The position numbers and the translations under genes are program-made. Of a DNA stretch of 64,000 bases, positions 1 to 11,860 are shown one piece after another. The stretch comes from Bidens hawaiensis (Eukaryota; Streptophyta; Magnoliopsida; Asterales; Asteraceae). Every line of letters begins with the position of its first letter. Position 1 is the first letter of the stretch. Under the pieces are notes generated by a model. It was not told the DNA's origin and did no database searches. It was given only the letters and a program-made list of their open reading frames with translations. Where the stretch lies: positions 124,001-188,000 of the forward strand of contig JAIQDT010002830.1 in the NCBI GenBank assembly GCA_021521415.1. The letters run 5' to 3'.

Positions 1-1203
1 ACTCATCCCGCTGCTCGGTCACATAACCCCTAGATAAACCGAACTCCATCTGGTCATACAACGTGTCCACAGTAATAGTCTCGGGGCGAGGCTCTCTGAC
101 CGGGAACTGAACACCCGGTCTCTCGGATCTGTGAAGCGGCCTTTGGTGACGTGTCGGTAAACCTGCTCTTATAGCCGCAGCAGCTTGTGTGTTTGACGGA
201 GCCCATGTCAAGCTAACGGGTCAGTCGTCTTCAAAATACCCGCGTTTCTCAAATCCTTGACTCCCACAAACTCTCTTCCGAGCCCCAAACTCATGTACTT
301 CGGTTTAAACTTATTAAGCACACCCAAATTTTTAGCAATGAGTGTAATGTATGGGCCCATGTCAAGCTTTGACCTATTTTTGGTTCCACCACGTCTCTTT
401 CAATGAAACGAACATTCTAAAAGACTCGCATAATTAATCGGAACCTTATCAACCATCGCCAACAAGCAAAAGATATCCAACCAGTTTACTTTGTTATCGC
501 ACGAACCGCGACCAATCAATGTATTCACCAAAACCTGGTGAATAAAACGAAGCACCGGATCCCGTATATCCAAGCTAACCATCGATTCCGAAAATGAACA
601 AATCGCAATCTTGTTCCAAAACGCAGCCTACTCATCCTGACCAAAACTTACCTCCTGTTTACTTGTAAACGCACCCCGAATACTTGTCAGAAACCCCGGC
701 TCCTTCACCTCTTCCTCCGTATAAAACCCGCTCGCCTCTACAAACTCCGCCATAGTCATATCATACAACTCTCTTCCCAAAACAAACGACACCGCATCTG
801 ACTGAGAAAAATTACCATCTTTATATTGAAAAGTGCTTAAAAATTCTAATATCAGCTCGTGATATTGCGGTTCGTCTAAACATATCATGGCCTTAAATTT
901 CGAGCCCAATAACTCCTCAACTCTTTCTCTTTGACCAATCGTACTCAACAAATCCCAATCAATCGTCTTAAAAGTAAGAAGTTCCGAATTGATTAACTTA
1001 TACACTCGGCCATATTCTTGCGAATTCTCCTCGAACTTAAGCAGTGAACTACCCATGAGGTTTGGAGCTCTTCTATTCGCCACAATCGCCTCGGGTTGGT
1101 ATACAATCTCCCGAGTACTCGACCCCATAAAAATAATAGGGTCCGGCTCGCCTCGCGGTCGCGGTGCCAGACCTCTTTTATGTTTTCCTGCCTCTTTCGA
1201 CAT
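1..1203 (-). pseudogene. Athila env-like / extra ORF, broken
   Basis: The minus-strand ORF starts at the ATG at 1203-1201 (MSKEAGKHKRG), directly after a splice-acceptor-like sequence, and runs to a TAG at 628-630. The same frame continues past that stop to a TGA near 397 and on to about 210, after which recognisable sequence shifts frame and runs to the window edge. The protein starts basic (KHKRGLAPRPRG) and then resembles the family annotated in plants as retrotransposon Orf1 of Athila elements, with a FLSTF...VSFVLGRELYDMTMAEF-type core around residues 120-165. The family's function is unproven; in Athila the ORF sits where env lies in retroviruses. I see no clear signal peptide or membrane span in the visible part. 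An ATG at 1230 would add nine residues, but I prefer 1203 because of the acceptor. Confidence 0.7.
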
Positions 1204-2565
1204 CCTAAACACAATTAAACAAGCAAACAAACATGGGAGTAAGTAAATAAACTAAAAAGAATAAAATAAATTATTTTTTAAAATTTTTGGATTTTTTAAT
1301 TTTTTTTAACAAAAACTGAAAATAAATTAGATTTGGAAGTCTGGGTTACAAAATAATTCAAACCGACTCGTTCAAATGAAATTTTAGTAAGTGTGAGCGG
1401 TTTATATTTTTACTTAAAAGCTAACGGAAAACCAACAATTTAAAGACTTTTACTAGTTTATAAACTCAAAAAATTCATACCGACTCAACAAACATCACCT
1501 CCTCCCGACACTTTAATTGTCCCAATTAAACCCAAGTGCCGACAACCCGAAAAAATGAGTCGAAAACGAGCGAAAAACACACTTTGGTAAAATATATATT
1601 GCATAAAAATTGTGTACCGGCTCGTTTTTAACTACTAAAACATCAAAGTTCAACATCTCAACCCAAATTCCAACGCTAGATACACTCGTTTAAACCCAAA
1701 CCGACCGAAACGCAACCACGAAAAACAAAATTTCAACATATTCCAACCCAACTAAACGCACCCAAAAACTCAAATAAACTACCAAACCAAACCAAACCGT
1801 ACCCAAAAACGTACCTAAACATCTTACTTGAACGAAACCCAACAACAAAGTTAGCAAAAACTAAGCTAAAACTAACATTAAATTATACAAAGATTACAAA
1901 ATTTACAAGAAATCATACCTTAGTGTAGTATAAACCCGAATGAACTTGCAAAAAAAAAAAAATAAGCACTAAAGTGTGTGCAACTGAGAATTTTGTGAAT
2001 TGTTGGTTAAAATTGATAGTGGGTTATGATATTAGGGTGATAGAAAAGTGATTATGAGGTTTAATTTAAAGATTAATGGTGAAAAATGGTGAAATATGGT
2101 GGAGAATGGGATGAATCGCGGTTAGGATTTGGAAGAGAAAGAGGGATTCTGAAAAAATATGAAGAAGATTGATATAAGTTGGTGTTTGGCTTAAAAAAAC
2201 CTGGAAACCCCTAGGCACCGCCCGACCAGGGGGTGAGTGCCTGGCCGCGCGGAGCGGCGCTCTTTTTTGTGCCCAGATGGTCCGCTTCACGCAGAGGTAA
2301 AGGAGAGGCGCGACGGGCACTTTTGGCAGAAAGTTTCAACGTTTTTGGAGCCTATTTTGCCTTAGAAAAAATTTTAGAAAATTACCAACTCTTTGTTATG
2401 CCCATTTTAGGTTATTTTAACGTGTAAAACTTACCTGGCATCCTTCAAATCCTCATAAAACCTCACGTTTTGTTGGTGATGATTCCTCGCATTGACTCGA
2501 CGGCGCAACAAAGCTACAAAAACTAAAGTTAGTGACTCAAAGAAACAAAAATAAAACAAAGAAAT
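1204..2565 (-). other. Athila spacer between pol and env-like ORF, with candidate intron
   Basis: No coding region is visible on either strand; the short ORFs here are chance. On the minus strand, CAG followed by GTAAGT (donor at 2434) precedes an AU-rich stretch that ends in a T-rich tract and TTTAG (acceptor at 1206-1205) one base before the env-like ATG. That makes a 1,230-nt plant-style intron candidate. A GC-rich patch (about 2212-2320) in the otherwise AT-rich spacer is followed on the minus strand by a TATA-like motif near 2170, so an internal promoter is another option. Both are inferences from sequence only. Confidence 0.5.
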
Positions 2566-3784
2566 TATACAAAATCTACATTTGAGTTTTCAATCAAGAA
2601 CCCGTTTCGATGATTTAGTTCGATGTTTAGACGATGTCCTTTCACTTTCCACGAAGTTCCATTGTCCGGATTCTCTAACTCCACGCTCCATACGGAAATA
2701 CTTCCTTCACTAAATAGGGTCCCGTCCACTTGGATCTCAACTTACCTACAAATAACTTCAAACGAGAATTAAATAACAATAATTTATCACCTTTCTTGAA
2801 GTCTTTACCTTCCTTTAAATGTCGATCGTGCAACACTTTCGTCTTCTCCTTGATATCCAACGATTGAGAATACGCCGCATCACGAAGTTCCTCTAACTCA
2901 TGAATCTGAAAATACGTCTTCCTTGCGGCCTCAGTAAGATCAACGTTAACCGTCTTCAATGCCCAAAACGCTCGATGCTCTAACTCAACGGGAAGATGAC
3001 ATGCTTTACCGTAAACTAACATAAACAGTGTAGTACCCAACGGTGTCTTGTACGCGGTTCTAAATGCCCATAACGCGTCATCCAACTTCTCTGACCAATC
3101 TTTCCAATTTTTCCCCACCGTCTTCTCCAAAATTCTCTTCACCCCTCTATTAGCATTCTCGACTTGACCATTCGTTTGAGGATGGTAAGCAGTAGAGGTG
3201 CGATGAGTGACTCCATAATGAGCTAATGCTTTCTCCATGACGGAATTACAAAAATGAGTACCTTGATCACTAATAATCGCCCGTGGAGTACCGAACCGAG
3301 TAAACAATTTCTTTAAAAACTTCACAACATCTCTAGCATCATTTGTGGCCAATGCTTGGGCTTCAACCCACTTGGAAACATAATCAATCGCCACTAAAGT
3401 ATACTCGTGACCACTGGAAACGGGAAACGGTCCCATAAAATCGATGCCATAAACATAAAAAAATTCAAGAGTTTGTATGGGGTTTTGAGGCATCTCGTTC
3501 TTCGATGAAATATTTTTGGTCCGTTGACAAGCGTCACAAGTCTTAACAAATCCAACAGCATCTTTTACAACTTATGGCCAATAAAAACCACTATCAAATA
3601 CCTTCTGAGCCGTGGCATGCGCACCATGATGACCTCCCATTAAACCTTCATGAACATGCTTTAGAATATTCAACCCTTCTTCTTTCGACACACATCTTCT
3701 AAGAATTCGGTCACCACCAATCTTGAAAAGAAACGTATCATCCCAAACATACCGAGTAACATCCCGAAAAACTTCTTCTTTTAT
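2566..3784 (-). pseudogene. Athila integrase, broken
   Basis: Retroviral-type integrase that would insert the cDNA. Upstream, in another frame, an HHCC zinc-binding region can be read (HEGLMGGHHGAHA ... CDACQR). The catalytic core follows: D18 in GIDFMGPF, D76 in SDQGTHF and E112 in NGQVENANR, numbered from the Met at 3493. That gives 35 residues between the second Asp and the Glu, the DDX35E spacing. A C-terminal [16 protein letters not shown] segment is the GPY/F-type domain. Breaks: in-frame TAA at 3572-3574 between the zinc finger and the core; a frameshift near 2690 after FPYG, beyond which the true C-terminus reads on in another frame to about 2566; a frameshift at the upstream end near 3781. 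Confidence 0.88.
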
Positions 3785-5440
3785 TGTGTAGTCATCCCTT
3801 TCAACACAAGGCCCGTAGATAAATAATTTTCAAAATCGGTGAACCATGGCAAACCTTTCTTTTCGTCCATAACAAAATCAATCGACTCATGCGGGAATCT
3901 ATCACAAATCTCTTCCTCACGAATCTCTTCTCTCTTCGGATCTTCTAAACGGGAAAGATGATCCGTCGCAACATTCTCCGCCCCCTTCTTGTCTTTAATC
4001 TCTATATCAAACTTGGAAAGTAAAAGAATCCACCGTATGAGAGGGGCTTCGTGCCTTTCTTGTGAAAGAGAAAACGCCAATCTGCATGATCGGTAAAAAT
4101 GGTGGTCTTTAAAAGTACAAGATAAGACCGGAACTTGTCAAAAGCAAACACAACAGCTAAAAGTTCCTTTTCGGTGGTGGTGTAGTTTTCTTGGGCATCA
4201 TTCAACGCATTACTTGCATAATAAATAGGATGAAAATGTTTCTCACGCCATTGCCCCAAAACCGCTCCAACCGCATAATCGCTCGCGTCACACATGAGCT
4301 CAAAAGGTAAATTCCAATCCAGTGACACGAGAATAGGAGCACTTACGAGTTGATCGTTTAGAAACTTGAACGCCTTCAAACACTCTCTGTCGAATACAAA
4401 AGGGACATCTTTCTCTAATAATCGGGTCATCGGGCGAGTAATCTTTGAAAAGTCTTTAATAAACCGCCTGTAGAAACCCGCATGACCAAGAAAACTTCTT
4501 ATAGCTTTAACATTTGTCCGTGGAGGAAGCCTGCTAATCGTGTCAATCTTTGCCCGATCCACCTTTATACCATCTCTTGAAATTTTATGACCCAAGACTA
4601 TCCCATCCGTCACCATAAAGTAACACTTTTCCCAATTCAACATTAACTTCGTCTCGATGCACCTTTTCAACATCCTCTCAAGATTACACAAACAATGACC
4701 GAAAGAATTACCGTACACCGAAAAATCATCCATAAAAACCTCCATGGACGTCTCTATCATATCTTGAAAAATTGCCACCATACAACGCTAAAAGGTAGCC
4801 GGAGCATTACACAACCCAAACGGCATGCGACGGTACTCATATGTACCATATGGACACGTAAAAGTCGTCTTCTCTTGATCTTCCGGTGCGATTGGAATCT
4901 GAAAATATCCTAAAAAACCATCAAGAAAACAATAAAATTGCTGCCCTGCGAGACGCTCCAACATTTGATCAATAAACGGAAACGGGAAGTGGTACTTTCG
5001 AGTGGCATCATTAAACCTTCGGTAGTCAATACAAACCCGCCAACTGGTAACTGAACGCGAAGGGATTAGTTCATTCTTCTCATTCGTGACAACCGTCATC
5101 CCCCCTTTCTTTGGAACAACTTGAGTCAGACTTACCCATGGAGAATCCGAAATCGGATAAATTACCCCGGCATCCAACAACTTAAGGACCTCTTTCTTTA
5201 CAACCTCTTACATATTTGGATTCAAACGCCTTTGGGGTTGAACCACAGGTTTATACTCATCTTCCATCAAAATCCGGTAGGTATAATAAGCGGGGCTAAT
5301 ACCTTGAATATCTGAAAGTCTCCACGCAATCGCCCCTTTATTCATCTTCAATACCTCTATAAACTTTAACTTTTCTTCCTCACTCAACTTAGAAGAAACA
5401 ATAACGGGCAAATCCGAGCTCTCTTCAAGATACGCATACT
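3785..5440 (-). pseudogene. Athila reverse transcriptase and RNase H, broken
   Basis: The RT palm is readable: WRVCIDYRRFND, the FMDD active site in MEVFMDDFSVYGNSF (RT position normally YxDD), and MPFGLCNAPATF. It is followed by the connection and RNase H region (FELMCDASDYAVGAVLGQ ... YTTTEKELLAVVFAF ... FTDHA) and a tail with ADHLSRLE-type sequence. The frame is cut by TAA at 5208-5210 and TAG at 4788-4790, both at positions where glutamine is expected in the family, by a frameshift near 4037, and by another near 3781. A frameshift near 5445 separates this segment from the protease. No activity is possible from this copy. Confidence 0.9.
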
Positions 5441-6109
5441 CTAAATGTGCGGAAGAACCTTTAATTCCAACGGAGCGAGTTTTTTAACCTCTTTTTCACA
5501 AATAATCTCACTGACCTCCATAATCTCCGCCAAGCATGAAACGTCATCTACCACTTCGTCCTCACTATCCTCCATAATTTCCGCCAATTCTTCATTCACG
5601 TCCATTCCAACCAAATCAGTTCCACAAATATATTCAAGACACTTATCCAAACCCGGAATAAAAAAATTTAGAAAATATACCGAACGGCATGATCCACTAA
5701 AATTATCACTATCACCCGGGTGCTTCATCGACTTTGCAATATCATAAGTAACATTCTCATCACCAACCTGAAGTGTGATCCTCCCTTCATACACATCAAT
5801 AAGAGCCTTGGCCGTTCTAAAAAACGGCCGACCAAGAATAATGGGAACTTTCTCGTCAGCCTCCATGTCCAGTACTACAAAATCAACCGGAAATACAAAC
5901 TTGTCAACTTTAACGAGCAAATTTTCAATAATACCTCGCGGATACATAACCGAACGATCCGCCAATGACAACGACATACGAGTCGGTGTAAGCTCACCCA
6001 ACTCCAATTTCTCAAACAACGAATATGGCATAAGATTAATACTCGCACCCAAATCCGCCAACTCTTGACTCATCATATCACTTCCGAACGTACACGGGAT
6101 TGTAAACAC
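5441..6109 (-). pseudogene. Athila aspartic protease domain (gag-pol junction)
   Basis: A 222-residue open stretch holds a retropepsin-like fold: ELADLGASINLMPYSLFEKL contains the D-L-G-A-S form of the catalytic motif (D19 from the Met at 6109) common in Athila proteins, and VPIILGRPFF is the conserved second strand. It would process the Gag-Pol polyprotein. The C-terminal part is acidic (repeated E/D near ELAEIMEDSEDEVVDD) and links to RT. The upstream connection to gag is shifted in frame around 6110-6240, and the downstream frame ends at a stop created by a frameshift at 5441-5445. Confidence 0.85.
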
Positions 6110-6470
6110 ACCCGGATCCGATTACTTTTTCGGGACCCAGTTCAACACTACCGCCGAACAATCCCGCTAAGTGGAATAGATGAAACCTCACCCAACCAAT
6201 CTTTTCTCTTAAGTAAATCTTTCAAAATTTCACATACTTTGGCGTGTGTTGGAGGGCTTCAACAAACAGGAGATTAATCTTTAATTGTCGAAACATATCT
6301 AGAAAATGCTCGTATTCCCTCGTGTACTTTTGATTCTTGAGACGAGCGGGATAGGGAACATGGGCAATATTAATATCGGGTGGTGGCTGAAATACAACCG
6401 GATTTTTCTCAACTTGTGGCTCAATAATTGGTGTTTTAACTTGTGACTTACCCGGAGCCTCCATCTGAAT
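6110..6470 (-). pseudogene. Athila gag, 3' part
   Basis: The C-terminal part of gag on the minus strand carries the conserved segment VPYPARLKNQKYTREYEHFL...VEALQHTPKYVKF, typical of Athila gag just before protease. The open frame enters from the other side of the inserted element: with 6471-13241 and one TSD removed, codons run without a break from an acidic DEEEEVVDEE stretch (right of 13246) into IQMEAPGKSQ (left of 6470). The stop near 6222 and nearby frame changes make it non-functional. Confidence 0.82.
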
Positions 6471-6760
6471 TGTTGGTGCATGATGCCAGTAGTTCATTTA
6501 TCTCGTGTTTATCGTGTCTGTAATCGTTACATTGTGCTTATTTGGTTGAACTTGTTAGTTTGCTTTTGGTGTCAGGAGAACTTGTGGGATGGCGAAGTTA
6601 GGGACAACTTCTCCTAGCATGTTAGGCGAAGTTGTCGTTGTATATATTCCCTAACTTCGGCTCATTTGGTTTAACCTTTGACGGCTGTATTAGTGACATT
6701 TTGGTGTTATGTGTTTGGTGTCTTTGGTTATCGATTTGCAATACAACAAGTATTCCTTTG
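6471..6760 (+). repeat. 5' LTR of the non-autonomous element, truncated
   Basis: Matches the 3' LTR from its first base to attcctttg at 6760, with about 14 substitutions by eye and one 8-bp indel (near 95% identity). It then stops abruptly at an A9 run, where the 3' LTR continues for a further 122 bp. The end of the LTR and the PBS are missing, so this copy could not be reverse-transcribed again. Two exact GCGAAGTT octamers lie inside (6592, 6626). Confidence 0.85.
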
Positions 6761-8023
6761 AAAAAAAAACTAATATCGTTAAGTCTTACGAAGATTATCT
6801 GTTCACAAATATCAAGGAAGAGGCATCGACTGAGTATAGGGAAAGCATATTCAAAGTATCAGAAAGATCAGAAAGTCGACACTTGAATATTGATTGATCA
6901 GACACTACGGGTCAAAAGTCAACTCGGGGTGATCTGGGGAAAGTCAAATACGCCTTGAGAATAGATAGGAGGCATCACAATTTCTCAAGTGATGTCCATC
7001 TAAATTTTGAGCTTAATTGAACTTAATCCGTATCACAGAAGCAATGAAAACCATACTAAGTTTTATACCTGCCTACAACCGGTTTCTCTATGTCATAATA
7101 ACGCTGAACATGGATCTGGTGACAGCCTCTTAATCCGTATGATTCCTATTCGGATCTTTTCTAAAAACATGTTGGGTTTCTGCAAGATTGAAATTTGATC
7201 CCGTTCTTTTATTTAACCTTTGTTTTGTAGTTTATCTTATGGTTATTCTCATAAAAATCTTGGTTACTTTTTTGGATCGACTTAACTAACTTTGCTGTGG
7301 CGAAGTTGTCTTTCTAGCGAACTTATATCCCTAGCGAACTTAACAATAGGGCGAAGTTAACTTAACTTCGCCACTGGGTTTTTTCAAAAACTATAAAAGG
7401 TGAACATGTGGTCAAAATGGTCAAACCATTATTTCTTAAACCCTCGGTGAACTTACCCTTTGATTCAAACTTCTTTATATTAGTTTCTCGTCTGATATTA
7501 AGGTTCGTCGGCCTCTGTTGTGTCATAATTCATATCTTTTGGTTGTTAATCTGTTCCACAATGTCATGTTTTAATCAGTATTATTAACAAACCCTATTGA
7601 CACTATTTCTGATTGATTAAAGATTGTTTTGAGGATAAATGGATGTTCGGAACTTGAATCTCATTATCCTATAAAAGCGATCAATGTCTGATTGGCCATT
7701 TTCCCATCAAACAGGGTCTGGATTTAAGCTGTTTAAGTAGCGAAGTTAGGTCTGGCGAAGTTCACCCTAACTTCGCCCTTAAGACAACTTCGCTGCATGG
7801 TCACCTGCCCTTTAGTCTATCTTCGCTACTATGCTTGTGTGCTGAGGCCATAATTAGTTTATTATCTGTTACCTGCCTATTATGATGTGTTGCATACAAG
7901 CGAAGATCTATCCCCAGCGAAGATAAAAACTTGGCCAATGCCATAACCTCGCCCCTGTCAATTCAGCGAAGTTCTAAATTGTATGCACCAGTTACCTAAC
8001 TTAGCTCGTTTTGTTATTCAGGT
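6761..8023 (+). other. Leader region of the non-autonomous element, rich in GCGAAGTT octamers
   Basis: No convincing gene. 6761-7260 resembles nothing I recognise and may be filler from the deletion that removed the LTR end. From 7300 to 7973 the octamer GCGAAGTT occurs at 7300, 7351, 7740, 7755 and 7966, and its complement AACTTCGC at 7364, 7769 and 7786, with degenerate forms between (gcgaactt, gcgaagat). Pairs such as 7351/7364 and 7755/7769 can form hairpins. TTGTTATTCAG just before the ATG at 8024 looks like a splice acceptor. Confidence 0.55.
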
Positions 8024-10092
8024 ATGGCTGCTGTGGCTGGTGCTGGTGGTACAGGTGGTGACGAAGGTGATGGTGATAAGAGACAGTTCTTTCCGGGTCA
8101 AAACATGTATGTCACATTGGATCGGGATAGTCGTGGAGCTGATGACTTTCGTGAGATCATCTCGTTCTCATTCGTTCACGTATATTTCATGCCATTACAA
8201 CTACTCTACCGATATCTTTACCAAACATTGAAGACTTCTGGAGAACTGTGGAATATGACTGCCGGGCTGAACCACCAGTGATGCGTGCTACTATGAACAA
8301 TCAAGTGGTGCAGTTCCCGGCAAATCAGATCAGGGAAGCTTTACAATTCGGGGTTGAAACCACTCAGGATCCTACTGAGTTTTCTGCTTCTTTCAGGACT
8401 GGAGCGTTTCTTCGTATGGGGTATTCAGGTCCGTTGGACGATTCTCAAAGGAGAAAGGGGTTTCTATTGGACCAGTGGCGTTTCTTGATGCACGTGATAA
8501 TAGTGTGCTTATCTGGTCGCAAGGCTGGTTCTAATGGTATGGGTGTGACGATGCAATCTGCAATGGCTGCATTGACTTACAATAAGCCTTATAGTTTCAG
8601 TTAGATGGTATTTTATGAGATTGATCGTCAGCGATGAGCAGTGGCACGGGAACGGTTCTTGATGTACCTAAGATTCTTAAAGATGATTCTCAATTATGTT
8701 GCTCCCAATCTGCCACAACGTTGGCCTATCTCCTTTATTGAAAGCATCAACAAGAGAATTTTTTGCACAATGTAGATCATCTAGTGCTCGTAGCAAATCT
8801 GAACTTCGTCCAAGGCACACTGCCTTATTTGGGTATCTTGTAAACCCTGCTTACGTTGCTCCGCCAGAGGATGAGTTCAATGATCCGGCTCCGCAACAAG
8901 TTGATATTCCTTAACCACCTTCTGTGGTTCCACCACCTCCTGTGGTTCCACCACCACCGATTATTCTAGAAATTCCTATTGTTGATCCTGTTGCAGCTCC
9001 AGCGGAACAGGTTGATCTTGAGGTTGCCTTTGGAGGGAAAGGTTTCTTTGATATGGATAGGGTGATCCTGCTGAAATTTAAGCCTCAGCGAGTGATGTTA
9101 CTGCTATGCATGCTTGTACAGTTGGTTCATCAGTGGGTCCGTCTATTGCCTCCATGGAGGATTCAGAGGACACTTTATCTGATTCTTCCACCGATGACGC
9201 TGTGGAAGCACATCATGTTCTTGTTGCCCAAGAAAGAATCCAAGGAAAACGAAAGAAGGATTCTGATGATAGTGAGTCCGATTTTGAGGATGAGATGTAT
9301 TGACTTGTACGTAGATCAAAGAGGGCCAGAGCTGGAGAGAGTTCAAGTGTTGTCCACTTTTCCCCACCATCGTTATCGGGTATGTCTATGTTACCTACGT
9401 CGTCGTCTGATCCATTGCCAGTAACCTCAACTGTACCAATGGTGGCCGTATCTGCACTATCTGGTATAGCCCCTTCTATGGTACAGATGTCAGCATCGGA
9501 GATTGTTTCTCTACCAGCTCTTGCTGTTACTCCACGGAGGTGGTTGCAATGTTTGTGGAGTCCACACTGGTAGCTACTACTCGGGTATTTGGATCTGTTT
9601 CACCTACACTTACTACACCAACTACGTCTACTATTCCAGTGAGTTTGTAAATTCCACCACCATATGCACAGGATATTTCGCGCATGTCTTTCGATTTTGA
9701 CTCCACTTTGTAGGATTCTGAGAGGATTGCGGCTCTTGAAAGGGTGGTTGCTGAACAGTCAAGGGTGAATATTATTCAAACTCAAGCTATTAATCGTCTG
9801 GTGGCAGAGAATCAACTTCAGACTGCACTTCTTGTTGAGCATGGTAAATTGTTTGATAAGCTGAAGCAGTTCTTAGCATCTCAGGGGGAGACTAGTTGCA
9901 AAGGTGATGAGCTGAGAACGAAGAAAAGACAGGACAGGGACGATGATCCTAATGCATCTAAAGATGCAGGTGGTGAGCTGCCAAGAACTGAACAAACTCT
10001 TGGGGCTTCCACATCTCAGGTGGAGTCCGTTGGTCCGTCAGGCAGTGCAGGTGGTGAGACAGTGGTTGTTGATGATGATGAGGATGAGTTGG
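8024..10092 (+). pseudogene. Gag-like gene of unknown function, 5' part (non-autonomous LTR element)
   Basis: Starts at the ATG at 8024 (MAAVAGAGGTGGDEGDGD, Gly/Asp-rich). A globular region follows around 8170-8740 (IREALQFGVET, RTGAFLRMGYSG, QWRFLMHVIIVCLSGRKAG, ARERFLMYLRFLKM). It resembles a large family of hypothetical proteins in Asteraceae genomes, some auto-annotated as longin-like; I know of no proven function. After it come a proline-rich linker (8915-8970), an acidic Ser/Asp region with a basic KRKK patch (9150-9300), and a heptad-rich coiled coil (about 9718-9890) that ends in an acidic run. Breaks: frameshifts near 8168, 8740, about 9090 and 9600, and stops at 8602, 8635, 8912 and 9301. 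The remaining C-terminus lies beyond the solo LTR at 11861. Particle or RNA binding, as for Gag, is only a guess. Confidence 0.6.
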
Positions 10093-11860
10093 TGATATAC
10101 ATCTATTTATATATCTCGAATCCCGTGTAAAGTTGTGTTTCTTTAAGGTTTTGAGTTCGTTTTAGTTTGAGTTTTGTTTATCTATTATTAATTTAAGTTT
10201 TTGAGTCAAGTTTATTATATGTTTACATGTTTTTAATCGTTTGGTGTCTTGCATGTTAAACTTAATTCTTTCTATCCTTTCATGCGAAGTTTAAGTTCGT
10301 TTTGCTCGTCACCGGTTACATGATTAGTACACTTAGAGTTTTGATTTGTTTTCATGTAGATGGTGGTTTGGTGTTCAAGGGAAAGAAGGTCTAGAAGGTT
10401 CTTTTCGTAGCTTGGAGTTCATGAAAGATTTAGCGACGATTAAGCAACGAATAAACAACAATTAACATCAAAAATCCGGACCTCCCCCCTATGGCACGCC
10501 GCGCCGCGCGACGGAAAAGGGGCAAGGGCCTCCGCGCGGCGTCTAGGGCTCACTGAGCTGCCGTTTTTGCAAGTTAAAGTCCGTAATTCGCTTATATATA
10601 TACTGTTTCAAACCTAAACGAAGAGGAGACTGATTGCAGCCGATTTTCTAAAGGTTTAAGCTAAGTTTGGAGAAGTTTGGAGGCTAGGAGTAAGGAGGAT
10701 CATCAAGCTTTCACACGATTGTTCAAGAGTCGATTTAGAAGGGTTCTTTCGTTCTTCTTCACTATCCTTGTTCAATTTTTGTCATGATTCTCTTTTGTTT
10801 ACTTGGTTTTAGTTATTTGTCTTTGATTATAACTATGTGAGGCTAGACTTCATGTCTACCTAGGTTTGATGAACATGTTTGAGACTTGATTTTTGCTTTG
10901 GACTATTGTTTGATTATGGTTTGTTGATTTAATAGTAAAAGACTTGGTTTTGCTTTCATGATGCATATGAATGTTTATTATCTAGATTGATTGTTAATTA
11001 TAGCTTCACATGGATCTTGTTTTCTATTGATTGTGTTCTTTAGATCTAAGGGTTCGTGTTTAATATTTACTTGGTGTTTTGATTATTATGGTTGAATAGG
11101 CCTATTAGATCATAGAAGCTTGTTGATAGTTGGTTAGGGTTTTAAATGTTTTGCTAAATTCCAATAACTGTGAGGTGAGGAGTTGTTCGTGTGTCTTGGT
11201 CAATTGCATGCTAGGATAGAGTGTGACAATATTCTTGCTTAGTGCGTTGATCCTTGTTCATGATGTCATGTTAGTTTATCAAGTTATCTAGAGTTTTGTG
11301 TTTCGTAAGATTGCTTGCTTTAGATACTATTAATTAACCCTATTTGATAACTTTGCGGAAATCAATTCAACTGATTGCTTAATAATCTAATAATTGTTCG
11401 TTGGGATTTCATTTGATTCAGTCAAAGGTCCTTAGGGTTTGTTAGATGAATACGTTTAGAAATCAGTTTCCATAATCATGTTATTTGTCCATTGCTTGAT
11501 GATTGTTGATACATGGGATTCTTACCTAGGTAGATTCCTTCTCTGATTGGTTTCGATCTTGTGTTTAGTTGCTTGTTTCTCGTTAATTTGTTTATTTACT
11601 TTCTTAGTTTAATCTTAGTTTAATATTAGTTTAAAAATCCCCCTTAAAACATTAATAATAAATAGTCGTGTCGTAAGTCAAGTCTAATTAGTTAATTAAC
11701 GTAATTTATAGAGTCCTATGGGTTCGATATTCCGGACTTACTTAGCTTTAATACAATTGATCAGTTCACTTGCCGGTGTTTTGTGTAGTTGAGTCTTAGG
11801 ACTAGTTTTTATTACTTGTTAAATTTAGTTGATAATTAATTGACTGTTTTTAGCACATCA
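10093..11860 (+). repeat. Solo LTR, Athila-related, plus orientation
   Basis: Begins TGATATACATC and ends TAGCACATCA. It is flanked by GTTGG (10088-10092) and GTTAG (11861-11865), a 5-bp target duplication with one difference. LTR plus one TSD is 1,773 bp, a multiple of three, and removing it joins the codons of the host gene (DDDEDEL to GDDVLT) in frame. The last 250 bp resemble the Athila LTR at 14988-15254 in reverse complement, notably GGTTCGATATTCCGGACTTA (11720-11739) followed by CACTTGCCGGTG. A GC-rich patch (10495-10555) precedes a TATA box at 10593. No internal sequence remains, so it probably arose by LTR-LTR recombination. Confidence 0.85.

Noticed and set aside
400..582. Separate 60-codon minus-strand gene
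   Set aside because: It is in frame with the 628-1203 ORF, separated by one stop; it is part of the same broken env-like ORF.
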